A stretch of DNA of 32,328 nucleotides, from NCBI GenBank assembly GCA_022487185.1, contig JAKVJE010000011.1, positions 1-32,328 on the forward strand. The letters are read 5' to 3'. Numbering within the stretch: position 1 is the first letter of the stretch; each line of letters opens with the position of its first letter. The stretch is from Microbacteriaceae bacterium (GTDB lineage Bacteria; Actinomycetota; Actinomycetes; Actinomycetales; Microbacteriaceae). Of this stretch, positions 10,376 through 17,711 are shown piece after piece. The translations under genes were made by a program, and so were the position numbers. The notes under the pieces are model-generated. The model saw nothing but the letters and a program-made list of their open reading frames with translations. It did not search any database and had not been told where the DNA came from.

Positions 10376-10489
10376 GCAGGAACCTCCTGGCTCGTCTCCA
10401 CGTCTCGTACGGGGGGAGCCTAGCCGATGGGAGGTCTCCAAGGCTGAGGATCCGCCGCATCCCAGGGGCCCGCGGTGTCCCGATCGCCC

Positions 10490-10495
10490 TACTCT
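10490..10495 (+). promoter_or_regulatory. Putative -10 box (TACTCT) of leaderless sirtuin mRNA
   Basis: TACTCT ends 6 nt before the sirtuin ATG, the distance expected if transcription begins at the start codon itself. No good -35 is visible. The same spacing recurs at six other genes in this window. Confidence 0.5.
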
Positions 10496-10501
10496 GGGGG
10501 C

Positions 10502-11251
10502 ATGACGAAAAACGCCGATCCAGGAATTCAACAACTTCATCGTCTCGTCGCAGCGGCGAATCGGATCGTCTTCTTCGGCGGGGCAGGCGTTTCGACGGAG
10601 TCCGGGATCCCGGACTTTCGGAGCGCGAACGGCCTGTACTCCCGCGAGTACCGGAGGAATCTGAGCCCCGAGGAAATCCTCTCGCACAGCTTCCTGGAGC
10701 GGGACCCTGAAACCTTCTTCGACTTCTACCGGGAGAAACTCATCCACCCGGAGGCTCGCCCCAATGCGGCGCACCGGGCGCTCACCCAACTCGAGCGCGA
10801 CGGGAAGCTCCTGGGCGTCATCACCCAGAACATCGACGGCCTCGACGAGATGTCCGGAACCCGGCAGGTCGCGGAGCTCCACGGGACGACGATGCGAAAC
10901 TACTGCGTCGACTGCGGTCGCACCTACACACGGGAATTCGTGGCCAGGACGACCGGCGTGCCCCGCTGCAAGGCCTGCGGCGGGCTGGTGCGGCCCGACG
11001 TCGTCCTCTATGAGGAGGCACTCGACGAACAGGTGCTCGACCGGGCGGTCTCCTGGCTTCAGGCGGCCGATCTGCTCATCGTGGCGGGGACCTCGCTCCG
11101 GGTCTACCCGGCGGCGGGACTCATCCGCTTCTACCGGGGCACAAACCTGGTGCTGATCAACAAGGACGCCACCCCGGCGGATGCCTCGGCCACGCTCGTC
11201 CTGCATGAGGCGGTTGGAACGGTGCTCGGCGGACTCATCGCGGCAGACTGA
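10502..11251 (+). CDS. Sir2-family NAD-dependent protein deacylase (sirtuin)
   Basis: This is a complete 249-residue sirtuin. The Rossmann NAD-binding loop is GGAGVSTESGIPDFRS (26-41), the second NAD motif is TQNIDGLD (108-115), the catalytic histidine is H127 in ELHGT, and the zinc site is C135, C138, C156 and C159. GTSLRVYPA (196-204) closes the active site. Sirtuins remove acetyl or other acyl groups from lysines using NAD, yielding O-acyl-ADP-ribose and nicotinamide. The STESGIPDFRS form and the compact size recall sirtuins common in Firmicutes (class U-like), an impression not tested by a tree. The ATG at 10502 is preferred over an in-frame GTG at 10475 because a TACTCT box lies 6 nt ahead of it. 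It is transcribed away from the ABC exporter. No acetyltransferase or acetyl-CoA synthetase gene lies nearby. Confidence 0.95.
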   Translation: MTKNADPGIQQLHRLVAAANRIVFFGGAGVSTESGIPDFRSANGLYSREYRRNLSPEEILSHSFLERDPETFFDFYREKLIHPEARPNAAHRALTQLERDGKLLGVITQNIDGLDEMSGTRQVAELHGTTMRNYCVDCGRTYTREFVARTTGVPRCKACGGLVRPDVVLYEEALDEQVLDRAVSWLQAADLLIVAGTSLRVYPAAGLIRFYRGTNLVLINKDATPADASATLVLHEAVGTVLGGLIAAD

Positions 11252-11410
11252 CCCGCGCCGCGACAGACAAGTGCGGCCATCTTGAGGGAAGATTGGAGAA
11301 CAACAATGGAACAGACGATAGCCGCATACACAAGAAAAGGCAGCGACAACTGAGTTTGATACCCCAGCGCACTTGAGACACTGAATCCACCGTGTCAAAC
11401 AGTAGACAGA

Positions 11411-11700
11411 CTACGAGTCGTTTCGGGAGTCGTTTTGCTGGGTGCAATGTTCAGGCCGGTTATTTTCGATCCAGTTGATGGGTATGGCCGCCGATGGCGG
11501 AGTGGCGCCGTAGCGATCGTAGATGTGCAACCAGCCGGGTAGTACGGTGCGGCGTTCAGACTCTGATCCCTGAACCTGGCGTGCGCCCAGTTGTCGGCGA
11601 GAATGCGGTGGAACCGCTCGATCTTCCCGTTGGGCTGCGGCCGGCGAGACTGTGAACATCTTTGCCGCGGCCCGTGGCGAGCAACTATCCTCGACGATCG
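11411..11700 (-). pseudogene. IS481-type transposase remnant, 3' end, frameshifted
   Basis: On the minus strand one frame reads RRPQPNGKIERFHRILADNW and continues to ARFRD; the adjacent frame then resumes with SESERRTVLPGWLHIYD and an ending resembling the C-terminus of IS481 transposases (family pattern: PQTNGKxERFHRTLAD ... RRxALPxWLHxYN). A frameshift therefore separates the final DDE glutamate region from the tail, and the N-terminal and central catalytic parts are missing. It marks the left part of the accessory island. A possible IS end (TGTCAAACAGTAGACAGA, about 11393-11410) lies just beyond the stop, but no matching inverted repeat was found. It is not functional as read. Confidence 0.75.
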
Positions 11701-12011
11701 GGCACGCCAACCGGAGTCGGGCACACGGGGGTCGCGTAGCGCTCGTGTGAGACACGAGGGCCTGCAGGTTCGTGCAACGGTTGAGTTCAACAGCTCCACT
11801 CCACAACCGGAGGCCCCTCAGAGGCGTGTCGCCGAAACAACGTCGCCGGGCATCACGCCTTGGCTGACTTGTCTTCCATGTTCAGGGTGATTACGGGGGG
11901 GAAGGCCACCAGGCGAGTACATGCTTGACCCCCATATGGTAGTACTATCAACGTCTCGCCTCCTGAAATAGGCTCCACGCAAACATCCAGTGCCCTGTAA
12001 ACGTTCAGTAC
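11701..12011. other. Gene-free stretch between IS remnant and restriction endonuclease gene
   Basis: No protein or RNA gene is recognised here. It contains a short perfect hairpin CTCGTGT-GAG-ACACGAG at 11742-11758 and a near-palindrome TGGTAGTACTATCA at 11937-11950. Base composition falls from GC-rich to AT-rich across the stretch, so a join between DNA of different origin probably lies here. Confidence 0.5.
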
Positions 12012-12728
12012 CTAAGCATCGACCAACTGGAAGCTGTCCTCACCATATTTTGAAGCATAGTAATGAATCGAACGCGTACAAACATCAATCATAATGTCGC
12101 GCATTTCATCCTTTGACCAGGGCTCCTCACGAAAAAAGAAACTGCCACGATTGAACTCACCATGGTCGCCTTGATTGATTACATTAATCCGATTCAATTG
12201 GCCAAACATGGCTATAGTTCGAACCCGGTCCAAAATTGAACTGCCTTCCTGGAAGTCATATCCATATCCAAAACATACAAATGGAAAAATTCCTTGGTCC
12301 AACAAAGTTGTACGAAAGCCAATAATGTTTTTCCCTAAGCGCTCGATAGCATTTCCCATCGCTTGCTTCTTCTTGCCCTCCTTCAAACGAAGATCGTTTG
12401 TCCCTTGATTTTTCACCTCAGTTATCAGTATCGGCAAAAATGTCTTATCATTACCCCGTAGCTGAATCGACAATATGCCCCCATCAGGCTTCATTGTTGA
12501 TCGCTCAAAGGGATCTGCAAAATCAATGGTAGGAAAAACACTCCGCAGGTGACGTACAACAGCGGTCAAGTGAATTTCAGTCTCATGATGTAACGCGACA
12601 CGAAAGCGTTGTGTAATTGCCTCTGATGCCTGGACTAGCGAATCACCTAAATCCAATTCCTGAATGGAAGATTTTACATTAATAACCGTCCCGTAACGGT
12701 TCTTCCGTAGACGTGATTTCTGCGCCAT
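12012..12728 (-). CDS. EcoRI-family type II restriction endonuclease
   Basis: This 238-residue protein carries the PD-(D/E)xK core of the EcoRI family: KPDGG at 80-84 (D82), then ITEVKNQG at 102-109 (E104, K106). Next comes GNAIERLGKN at 125-134, aligning with the EcoRI recognition helix GNAIERSHKN; EcoRI N141, A142 and R145, which contact the AATT core, correspond to N126, A127 and R130. EcoRI Q115 is kept (Q108), but M137, near the outer base, is replaced by Q122. It is shorter than EcoRI (277 residues). From this I infer cleavage at a site with an AATT centre; the flanking base pair is uncertain. It starts 2 bp after the methyltransferase stop with AAAGGTGAG ahead of the ATG, so protection is made first. 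The gene is strongly AT-rich (about 40% GC in a counted line) against a GC-rich genome, indicating recent transfer. Confidence 0.88.
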   Translation of the reverse strand: MAQKSRLRKNRYGTVINVKSSIQELDLGDSLVQASEAITQRFRVALHHETEIHLTAVVRHLRSVFPTIDFADPFERSTMKPDGGILSIQLRGNDKTFLPILITEVKNQGTNDLRLKEGKKKQAMGNAIERLGKNIIGFRTTLLDQGIFPFVCFGYGYDFQEGSSILDRVRTIAMFGQLNRINVINQGDHGEFNRGSFFFREEPWSKDEMRDIMIDVCTRSIHYYASKYGEDSFQLVDA

Positions 12729-12730
12729 GA

Positions 12731-13888
12731 CTACGACTCACCTTTCTTACTGTTTCTTCTCTCGAGCAAGAATAGATGCTCATCAACATGAATATCCCGA
12801 CTACGGAGGTTTCTGCTTCCACGAAACGTGTTATATGGGATGGTTATATCTTCATACCTTCCGAACTCACCGAGCAGATGATGGAAATCCGATATCGGAA
12901 TGAAACCCTCAGAATTGAAAGAGATTGCGACGAACCTCGACGACAATGTCGCCACAAGATCCCGCATCAAAGTTAGGGCTTCACGCTTCTTGTTATACCC
13001 AGACCGATTCCAGTCAGTGGGAATGCCCGAGACCGCGCTGATTTGAGCGGGGGGTTCGTAATTCACGATCAAATTCAACATAAAATAGTTCGACCCGTAA
13101 GGATGCTGATTATAGGGCGGGTCAATGTAAACAAGATCAACCGTTTCAAGCTCATGTGCTAATTTGTTCGCGTCTTTTCGTGTGACTTGGATGTCACATG
13201 AGAACCTGCTTGTAACAGGGCTTGAAAGACGTATTGGCTTCAATATTCGGGATAACGCATTTTGGCCAGATCCACCGAACTTTCCAACACCTGTAACCTT
13301 GTCCTTATAAAAACCCTTAAACACTCCACTTGTATTAGCATGAACTGAGGCTTCAGATAGTAAAGGTCCCAGCAAATAGGGACGAAGCTCGGGCTCTAGC
13401 TTCCGAATTTCCGAGGCAAAATAGTCAATTCGTCTGGCGTTATCGCTAGTGTAGAACGCTCTTTCACCCTTTTGAATATGATTGTCATCTTCGGGCGAAT
13501 ATAAGTGCTGGATGAACCCGTCTACACATTTCCCTCCGTCTGCCTCCTGGTTGAGTCTATCCACCGCTGAATTAACTCTTTTCCAAGGAATATCAGCATG
13601 GTTTGCCAAATAACACTTGGATATAGTCTCGGCGTATGGTTCTTGATCATTTGCGAGCACATATGACGCGTACTGTTTGAGTACACGGGAGACAACACCG
13701 GATCCAGAGAATAAATCAACAGCCCGAATGGGACGTCCGTTAAGTGCATTCTGAACACGTATAAAACACCGATTCAGTTGCGAAACTAACGACCTTTTAT
13801 TACCCAGATACGTGATCAACTGATCGGTGAGATAGGATGGATCCTCTTGTATCTCATTTGGGTATAGCTCAAGTTCGAGGGCTGACAT
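12731..13888 (-). CDS. Adenine-specific DNA methyltransferase, alpha class (D12-like), of the R-M system
   Basis: This 385-residue protein has motif order X-I-TRD-IV typical of alpha-class N6-adenine methyltransferases: YLGNKRSL (27-34), the SAM-binding DLFSGSG (58-64), a long target-recognition region (about 90-245) and the catalytic DPPYNQHPYGSNY (256-268). It should methylate an adenine in the site cut by the adjacent EcoRI-like nuclease. The original M.EcoRI belongs to a different family, so this pairing is not the textbook one. No convincing Shine-Dalgarno lies near the ATG at 13888; a TATGAT box 13 nt upstream suggests a very short leader. No controller (C) protein gene is seen, so timing may rest on gene order alone. 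It is AT-rich like the nuclease gene. The gene looks intact. Confidence 0.88.
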   Translation of the reverse strand: MSALELELYPNEIQEDPSYLTDQLITYLGNKRSLVSQLNRCFIRVQNALNGRPIRAVDLFSGSGVVSRVLKQYASYVLANDQEPYAETISKCYLANHADIPWKRVNSAVDRLNQEADGGKCVDGFIQHLYSPEDDNHIQKGERAFYTSDNARRIDYFASEIRKLEPELRPYLLGPLLSEASVHANTSGVFKGFYKDKVTGVGKFGGSGQNALSRILKPIRLSSPVTSRFSCDIQVTRKDANKLAHELETVDLVYIDPPYNQHPYGSNYFMLNLIVNYEPPAQISAVSGIPTDWNRSGYNKKREALTLMRDLVATLSSRFVAISFNSEGFIPISDFHHLLGEFGRYEDITIPYNTFRGSRNLRSRDIHVDEHLFLLERRNSKKGES

Positions 13889-13901
13889 ATGTTCTTAAGA
13901 T

Positions 13902-13907
13902 ATCATA
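13902..13907 (-). promoter_or_regulatory. Putative -10 box (TATGAT) of the R-M operon
   Basis: TATGAT on the minus strand lies 13 nt before the methyltransferase ATG and would give a leader of only about 6 nt. No clear -35 hexamer is seen at 17 nt. The surrounding AT-rich DNA makes chance matches likely. Confidence 0.35.
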
Positions 13908-14216
13908 TATCCTTTATTGTTTCTAGTTCGTCCGACCTGGGTTGAGCATTCTTGCACTGCCACTACGACTTGCGGGGGCCTCAGACCAATGAGCAACAAA
14001 AGGACTTCTGCCAGAAACAACCCTACGGATCCTTCCTAAGGCGTATCTTCGCTATGAAGATGGTGGTTAATTATCCTATAAGCATGTGTTTTATGATAGT
14101 ACGTGTGCTCTGACCAAGAGACCAAGCCCGGTCGTCCGCTGATCGTTTCGCTCGCCTGATTTGACCCGCATATCCGGCCCGGTTCCGGGGAACATGCGGC
14201 TAGGCAGGGGCGTGAC

Positions 14217-14236
14217 TGACCCCCGCTTTGGGGTCA
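14217..14236. repeat. Perfect inverted repeat TGACCCC-6-GGGGTCA
   Basis: TGACCCC and GGGGTCA form a 7-bp stem with a CGCTTT loop about 290 bp upstream of the recombinase start. It could be a protein-binding dyad, a weak terminator or an attachment-site arm. The sequence alone does not decide. Confidence 0.5.
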
Positions 14237-14526
14237 CTTCATGGGTCTGCTGGTTCCTCAACATTGAGGGCACACTCTCTGCCGCCTGACCTCTACCGCT
14301 TTCGGTGCACCCAGTCACTGCCACGACAACTCCGAGAGCCCCGGACAAATCCATCTGTTGCTTATTTCACATCAGCAACATTCGGCACACTGTTTTCGCC
14401 ATTTCACCCCCGTAACTAACCGTCGCGTCGAGCAGGGCTGTGTGGTAACAAGGACTTGATTGTTTTGGCCAGAAGAGCGACCATCCAAGACACCCTATGA
14501 ACACGTAGGGCAGAAAGGAGGTCCTC

Positions 14527-16425
14527 GTGAGTCACACAGCCATCAACTATCAGCCCGTTGTCGCCCACCATCGCCGGGAGACCAGTCGGCCCGTCGCCTT
14601 GCCCGACGAGCCCGTCTCTGCCACTGCCCTCATCTACCTGCGCGTGTCCACTTCCCGCCAAGCCCACAAGAATGGGGAAGCCGAGGGCTACTCCATTCCA
14701 GCCCAACGAGCCGCCTGCCTGAGGAAAGCCCGGGAACTCAGTTGTGAGCAGACCGAGGAGTTCGTCGACGCCGGGGCCTCAGCCAGATCAGCTGACCGGC
14801 CAGGCCTGCAGGCCATGCTGGAGCGCATCAAACAGGGCGGGGTGGGCTACGTCATCGTCCACAAACTCGACCGGCTGGCCCGGGACCGGTTCGATGACGT
14901 CACCATCGGGCTCACGATCCACCAGGCTGGTGCCCTGCTGGTCTCGACAAGTGAGCAGATCGATGAGAGCCCATCAGGCATGCTCATGCACGGCATCATG
15001 GCCACCATCGCCGAGTTCTACTCCCGCAACTTGAGCAACGAAGCCAAGAAGGGGATGGAGCAGAAGATCAAGAACGGCGGCACCATCGGGGTGGCCCCGA
15101 TCGGCTACCTCAATACCATTCAGCGGGTCAACGGCCGCGACATCAAGGGCATCGCCATCGACCCCGAGCGGGCCCCGTTCATCCAGTGGGCCTACGTTAC
15201 CTATGCGGCCGGTGAGTGCAGTATCGCCCGCCTGACCGCCGCCCTGGCCCAGCGCGGCCTCAGGAGCCGGCAGACCCGCTGCTACGCCAGCCGGCCCCTG
15301 TCCGAGGCCCAGATCCACCGGCTGCTGGCCAACCCGTACTACATGGGCAAGCTGGTCCACAAGGGTGTCATCTACGACGGCGCCCATCCGCCCCTGATCA
15401 ACCCCGAACTATGGTTCCAGGTGCAGCACGTCCGCGCCAATCGCCGACTGGCCGGGGATCGGTCCTGGAAACACGACCACTATCTGAAGGGAACTCTATT
15501 CTGCGGACACTGCGGGGCCAGGATCGGCTTCGGCTACTCCCACGGCAAAGGTGGCACCTACCCGTACCTGTTCTGCCTGGCCCGGCACACCGGCCGCAAC
15601 CGGGCCTGCCCCCTTCCCTACCTGCGCCCACAGGTGATCGAACACAAGGTCAGCCGCATCTGGCACACCCACGTCAGCTTCAGCGACAAGTTCATCGACG
15701 AGCTCCGGCCCATCCTGCACCAGCAGCTCCAAGACGTGCTCAAAGACAACCAGACCCTCATCCACCAGCAGCAGACCAGACTTCAGAAACTCACCAGACA
15801 GAAGGCCAAGCTCTACCAAGCCTTCCTCGACGACACCATCCCAGCCGGGGACCTCAAACCGCTGCAGGCCCGCATCGAAGCCGAGATCGCCGACACCACC
15901 CGGCTGATCCGTAGTGCCCACGCCGGCACCGACCTGGTTGAAGACCGGCTCGACCAAGTCCTCGACCTGCTCAAAGACGCCGGCACGTTCTACGACCAAT
16001 GCTCCAAAGCCGAGAAGCAGCGACTCAACCAGGCCATGTTTGAGCGCATCGAGATCACCATCGACAACGACCAGCAACCCCAAACCACCGGCAGGATCGA
16101 AGAGCCCATCAGCAGCGTCATCCACGTCCTCCGCCAAAACCAGGGCCAGACCAGGCCCAAACAGCAAGGAACCCCCGACAAGCTTTCGCTTGCCGAGGGT
16201 TCCAACCTGCAACATCTGGCGGGAACGGAGGGATTTGAACCCTCGGACCCCGAAACCGGGGTCTCCACCTTAGCAGGGTGGTGCACTAAGCCGGACTATG
16301 CGACGTTCCCTCGTGGTGCTCCGAGAAGAACCCCACAGAAGAAGTATCTTACACACCCCGGGCGGAATCGCTCACTTCTGCGCCTTCGCACAGGTCTGCG
16401 TCGCCGCGGTCTGGCCGCGCACTGA
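14527..16425 (+). CDS. Large serine recombinase; frame runs through an antisense tRNA
   Basis: The order is: resolvase catalytic domain with the nucleophile in YLRVSTSRQ (S41) and KLDRLARD (113-120); recombinase domain (about 185-305); zinc ribbon with CGHC at 326-329 and cysteines at 350 and 361; and a Gln/Lys-rich coiled coil (about 410-470). Such enzymes integrate and excise mobile elements between short attachment sites. The GTG at 14527 has an excellent AAAGGAGG ahead of it. The family fold is complete by about residue 540. The frame then stays open across the antisense strand of tRNA-Ser(GCU) (about residues 564-595) and ends 54 bp inside the convergent LCP gene, so the last 60-odd residues are host sequence. 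Either the annotated end is an integration artefact or the element borrows host DNA for its stop codon. It probably moved the island at about 11.3-16.2 kb. Confidence 0.9.
   Translation: MSHTAINYQPVVAHHRRETSRPVALPDEPVSATALIYLRVSTSRQAHKNGEAEGYSIPAQRAACLRKARELSCEQTEEFVDAGASARSADRPGLQAMLERIKQGGVGYVIVHKLDRLARDRFDDVTIGLTIHQAGALLVSTSEQIDESPSGMLMHGIMATIAEFYSRNLSNEAKKGMEQKIKNGGTIGVAPIGYLNTIQRVNGRDIKGIAIDPERAPFIQWAYVTYAAGECSIARLTAALAQRGLRSRQTRCYASRPLSEAQIHRLLANPYYMGKLVHKGVIYDGAHPPLINPELWFQVQHVRANRRLAGDRSWKHDHYLKGTLFCGHCGARIGFGYSHGKGGTYPYLFCLARHTGRNRACPLPYLRPQVIEHKVSRIWHTHVSFSDKFIDELRPILHQQLQDVLKDNQTLIHQQQTRLQKLTRQKAKLYQAFLDDTIPAGDLKPLQARIEAEIADTTRLIRSAHAGTDLVEDRLDQVLDLLKDAGTFYDQCSKAEKQRLNQAMFERIEITIDNDQQPQTTGRIEEPISSVIHVLRQNQGQTRPKQQGTPDKLSLAEGSNLQHLAGTEGFEPSDPETGVSTLAGWCTKPDYATFPRGAPRRTPQKKYLTHPGRNRSLLRLRTGLRRRGLAAH
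16217..16310 (-). tRNA. tRNA-Ser (anticodon GCU)
   Basis: The acceptor stem GGGAACG pairs with CGTTCCC. The anticodon stem-loop is CCACC-CTGCTAA-GGTGG (anticodon GCT in DNA), followed by a long variable arm with paired GACCCC/GGGGTC, typical of serine tRNAs. The T arm is GAGGG-TTCAAAT-CCCTC, and discriminator G is followed by an encoded CCA. It reads AGC/AGU codons. Its 3' end faces the recombinase gene, the usual orientation for an element integrated at a tRNA. Confidence 0.96.
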
Positions 16426-17631
16426 ATCGGGGAGATACGAGGAACTCGCCGAGGCCTCGGCGCTTGCACTCGCACTGGTCTCCGACTCTGCCGAGGCCGA
16501 GGCGGACGCACTGCCCTCGACAACGGAGCCGGCGCCTGTCTGTGCGGCTGGACTGAGCTGGAACACTTCATCGGCCTTGAGCTTGGCGAAGAGCTGATTG
16601 GCCAGAGGCTGGTCGAACACCACCCGGTTGGAATTCGTTGGGTCCGCAGCCGTCGGGGCCTGCAAAAACACCACGTTCTCGAGGGAGATATGACTTGCCG
16701 CCGTCGCCAGCTGAGCCAGGGTCGACACATCGCCCAGGTTGGACGAGAACTGCATATTCCGGGTTGCCGCGGAAGCGAGCTTGTAGACCTTGACCGGGTC
16801 CGACAGCGTCTTCTCCGAGTGGAGCTTGCGCACCAGGGAGGCCATGTACACCTGCTGTCCGCTGATCCGCCCCAGATCCGAGCCGTCGCCGATACCGTGC
16901 CGATCGCGCAGGAATGACAGCGCCTGCGCCCCCTGGATGACATGTTCGCCGGCACTGAGCTGCAGGCCGGACTGCCGGTCATTGATATCGGAGGTGACAC
17001 ACACGGAGACGCCACCCACGGCGTTCGTCATCTCCACAACGCCGTCGAAGCCGATCTCCGCCACAAACGGGATGTCGAGTCCAGTCAGCGACTCGATGGT
17101 CTTCGCGGTGCAGGAGGCCCCGCCATAGCTCAGCGTGCTGTTCAGCTGAACGCTCGACATCGCCGAATAGCTCTCCCCGGAGCCATCATTCTTCGGGCAG
17201 GACGGAACCGAAACCATCAGGTCCCGCGGAAAGCTCATCGCCACCGCGTTAGTGTGCGCCGAGTTCAGATGGATGAGGATCATCACATCCGCCGAGGCCG
17301 ACTGCTTGGAGGCGTCCCCATACGAGGACTTGTCCTGCCCGGCCCGGGAGTCCGAGCCGATCAGCAGCAGATTGACGGCACCTTTATAGGCCCGCAGATC
17401 GGGCTTAGCCGTCGATGAGTATCCCGCGATATAGGTGACGTTCTTGGCGACGTCATGGACCGCCAGCACAACCATACCGACGGCGATGACCAATACCGTG
17501 CTGACCCCCAGGGCCGCCCAGCGGAGCCAGCTGCGCCATCCCCCCGTCAGGGGTGCACGCCGGGCGTGCTGAACCGCGGCCTCGGGAGCCGTCCGGCTCA
17601 GGGGTGCCTCATCGCTGCGATGTCTGCCCAT
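16372..17631 (-). CDS. LytR-CpsA-Psr (LCP) family cell-wall glycopolymer ligase
   Basis: This 419-residue protein has a basic cytoplasmic N-terminus and one membrane helix (about 36-58), followed by the LCP domain. Family marks are NLLLIGSDSR, SFPRDLMVSVP, the central GFDGVVEMTNAVGGV block and ALSFLRDRHGIGDGSDLGR, whose arginines bind the polyprenyl-pyrophosphate substrate. LCP enzymes transfer teichoic acids, arabinogalactan or similar polymers onto peptidoglycan at the outer membrane face. The C-terminal 45 or so residues are a low-complexity Ser/Ala/Glu tail (SASASA repeats) rather than a LytR_C domain. The ATG at 17631 follows GGAGAGG, and a TAGCAT box at 17673-17678 may be its -10. The stop lies only 62 bp from the 5' end of tRNA-Ser(GCU), and the recombinase frame overlaps its 3' end on the other strand. 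Confidence 0.94.
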   Translation of the reverse strand: MGRHRSDEAPLSRTAPEAAVQHARRAPLTGGWRSWLRWAALGVSTVLVIAVGMVVLAVHDVAKNVTYIAGYSSTAKPDLRAYKGAVNLLLIGSDSRAGQDKSSYGDASKQSASADVMILIHLNSAHTNAVAMSFPRDLMVSVPSCPKNDGSGESYSAMSSVQLNSTLSYGGASCTAKTIESLTGLDIPFVAEIGFDGVVEMTNAVGGVSVCVTSDINDRQSGLQLSAGEHVIQGAQALSFLRDRHGIGDGSDLGRISGQQVYMASLVRKLHSEKTLSDPVKVYKLASAATRNMQFSSNLGDVSTLAQLATAASHISLENVVFLQAPTAADPTNSNRVVFDQPLANQLFAKLKADEVFQLSPAAQTGAGSVVEGSASASASAESETSASASAEASASSSYLPDSVRGQTAATQTCAKAQK

Positions 17632-17711
17632 TACCTCTCCAACGCCCTGGGGAAGAACCGATTACCGGACGTATGCTACCCCCCGGCCCCTGCGGGTTCG
17701 CTGCGAGGCGA

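Larger units (their letters stand above)
13889..14526. other. Gene-free stretch upstream of the recombinase
   Basis: No gene is supported in this 638-bp stretch. The left part is AT-rich and holds the presumed promoter of the R-M operon on the minus strand (TATGAT at 13902-13907). The right part is GC-rich, with a perfect 7-bp hairpin at 14217-14236 and the recombinase ribosome-binding site at its end. A short minus-strand reading frame at 14091-14354 has no family features. An attachment site or recombination directionality signal could lie here, but I found no repeat shared with the tRNA end. Confidence 0.5.

Noticed and set aside
10475-10501. GTG start for the sirtuin nine codons upstream
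   Set aside because: It would overlap the TACTCT box; the homologous sequence begins after the ATG at 10502.
10376-11398. Long upstream extension of the ABC ATPase frame (total 598 residues)
   Set aside because: It is antisense to the sirtuin gene, and AGGAGG with ATG at 10375 marks the real start.
11937-11950. Near-palindrome TGGTAGTACTATCA considered as promoter or operator
   Set aside because: Spacing to the nearby TTGACC is only 12 bp and no gene follows in a suitable position.
14091-14354. 87-residue minus-strand frame before the recombinase
   Set aside because: No ribosome-binding site or family similarity, and it spans the hairpin at 14217-14236.
16447-16462. Perfect 16-bp palindrome CGCCGAGGCCTCGGCG
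   Set aside because: It arises from Ala/Ser/Glu codon repeats in the low-complexity LCP tail; no sign of a separate function.
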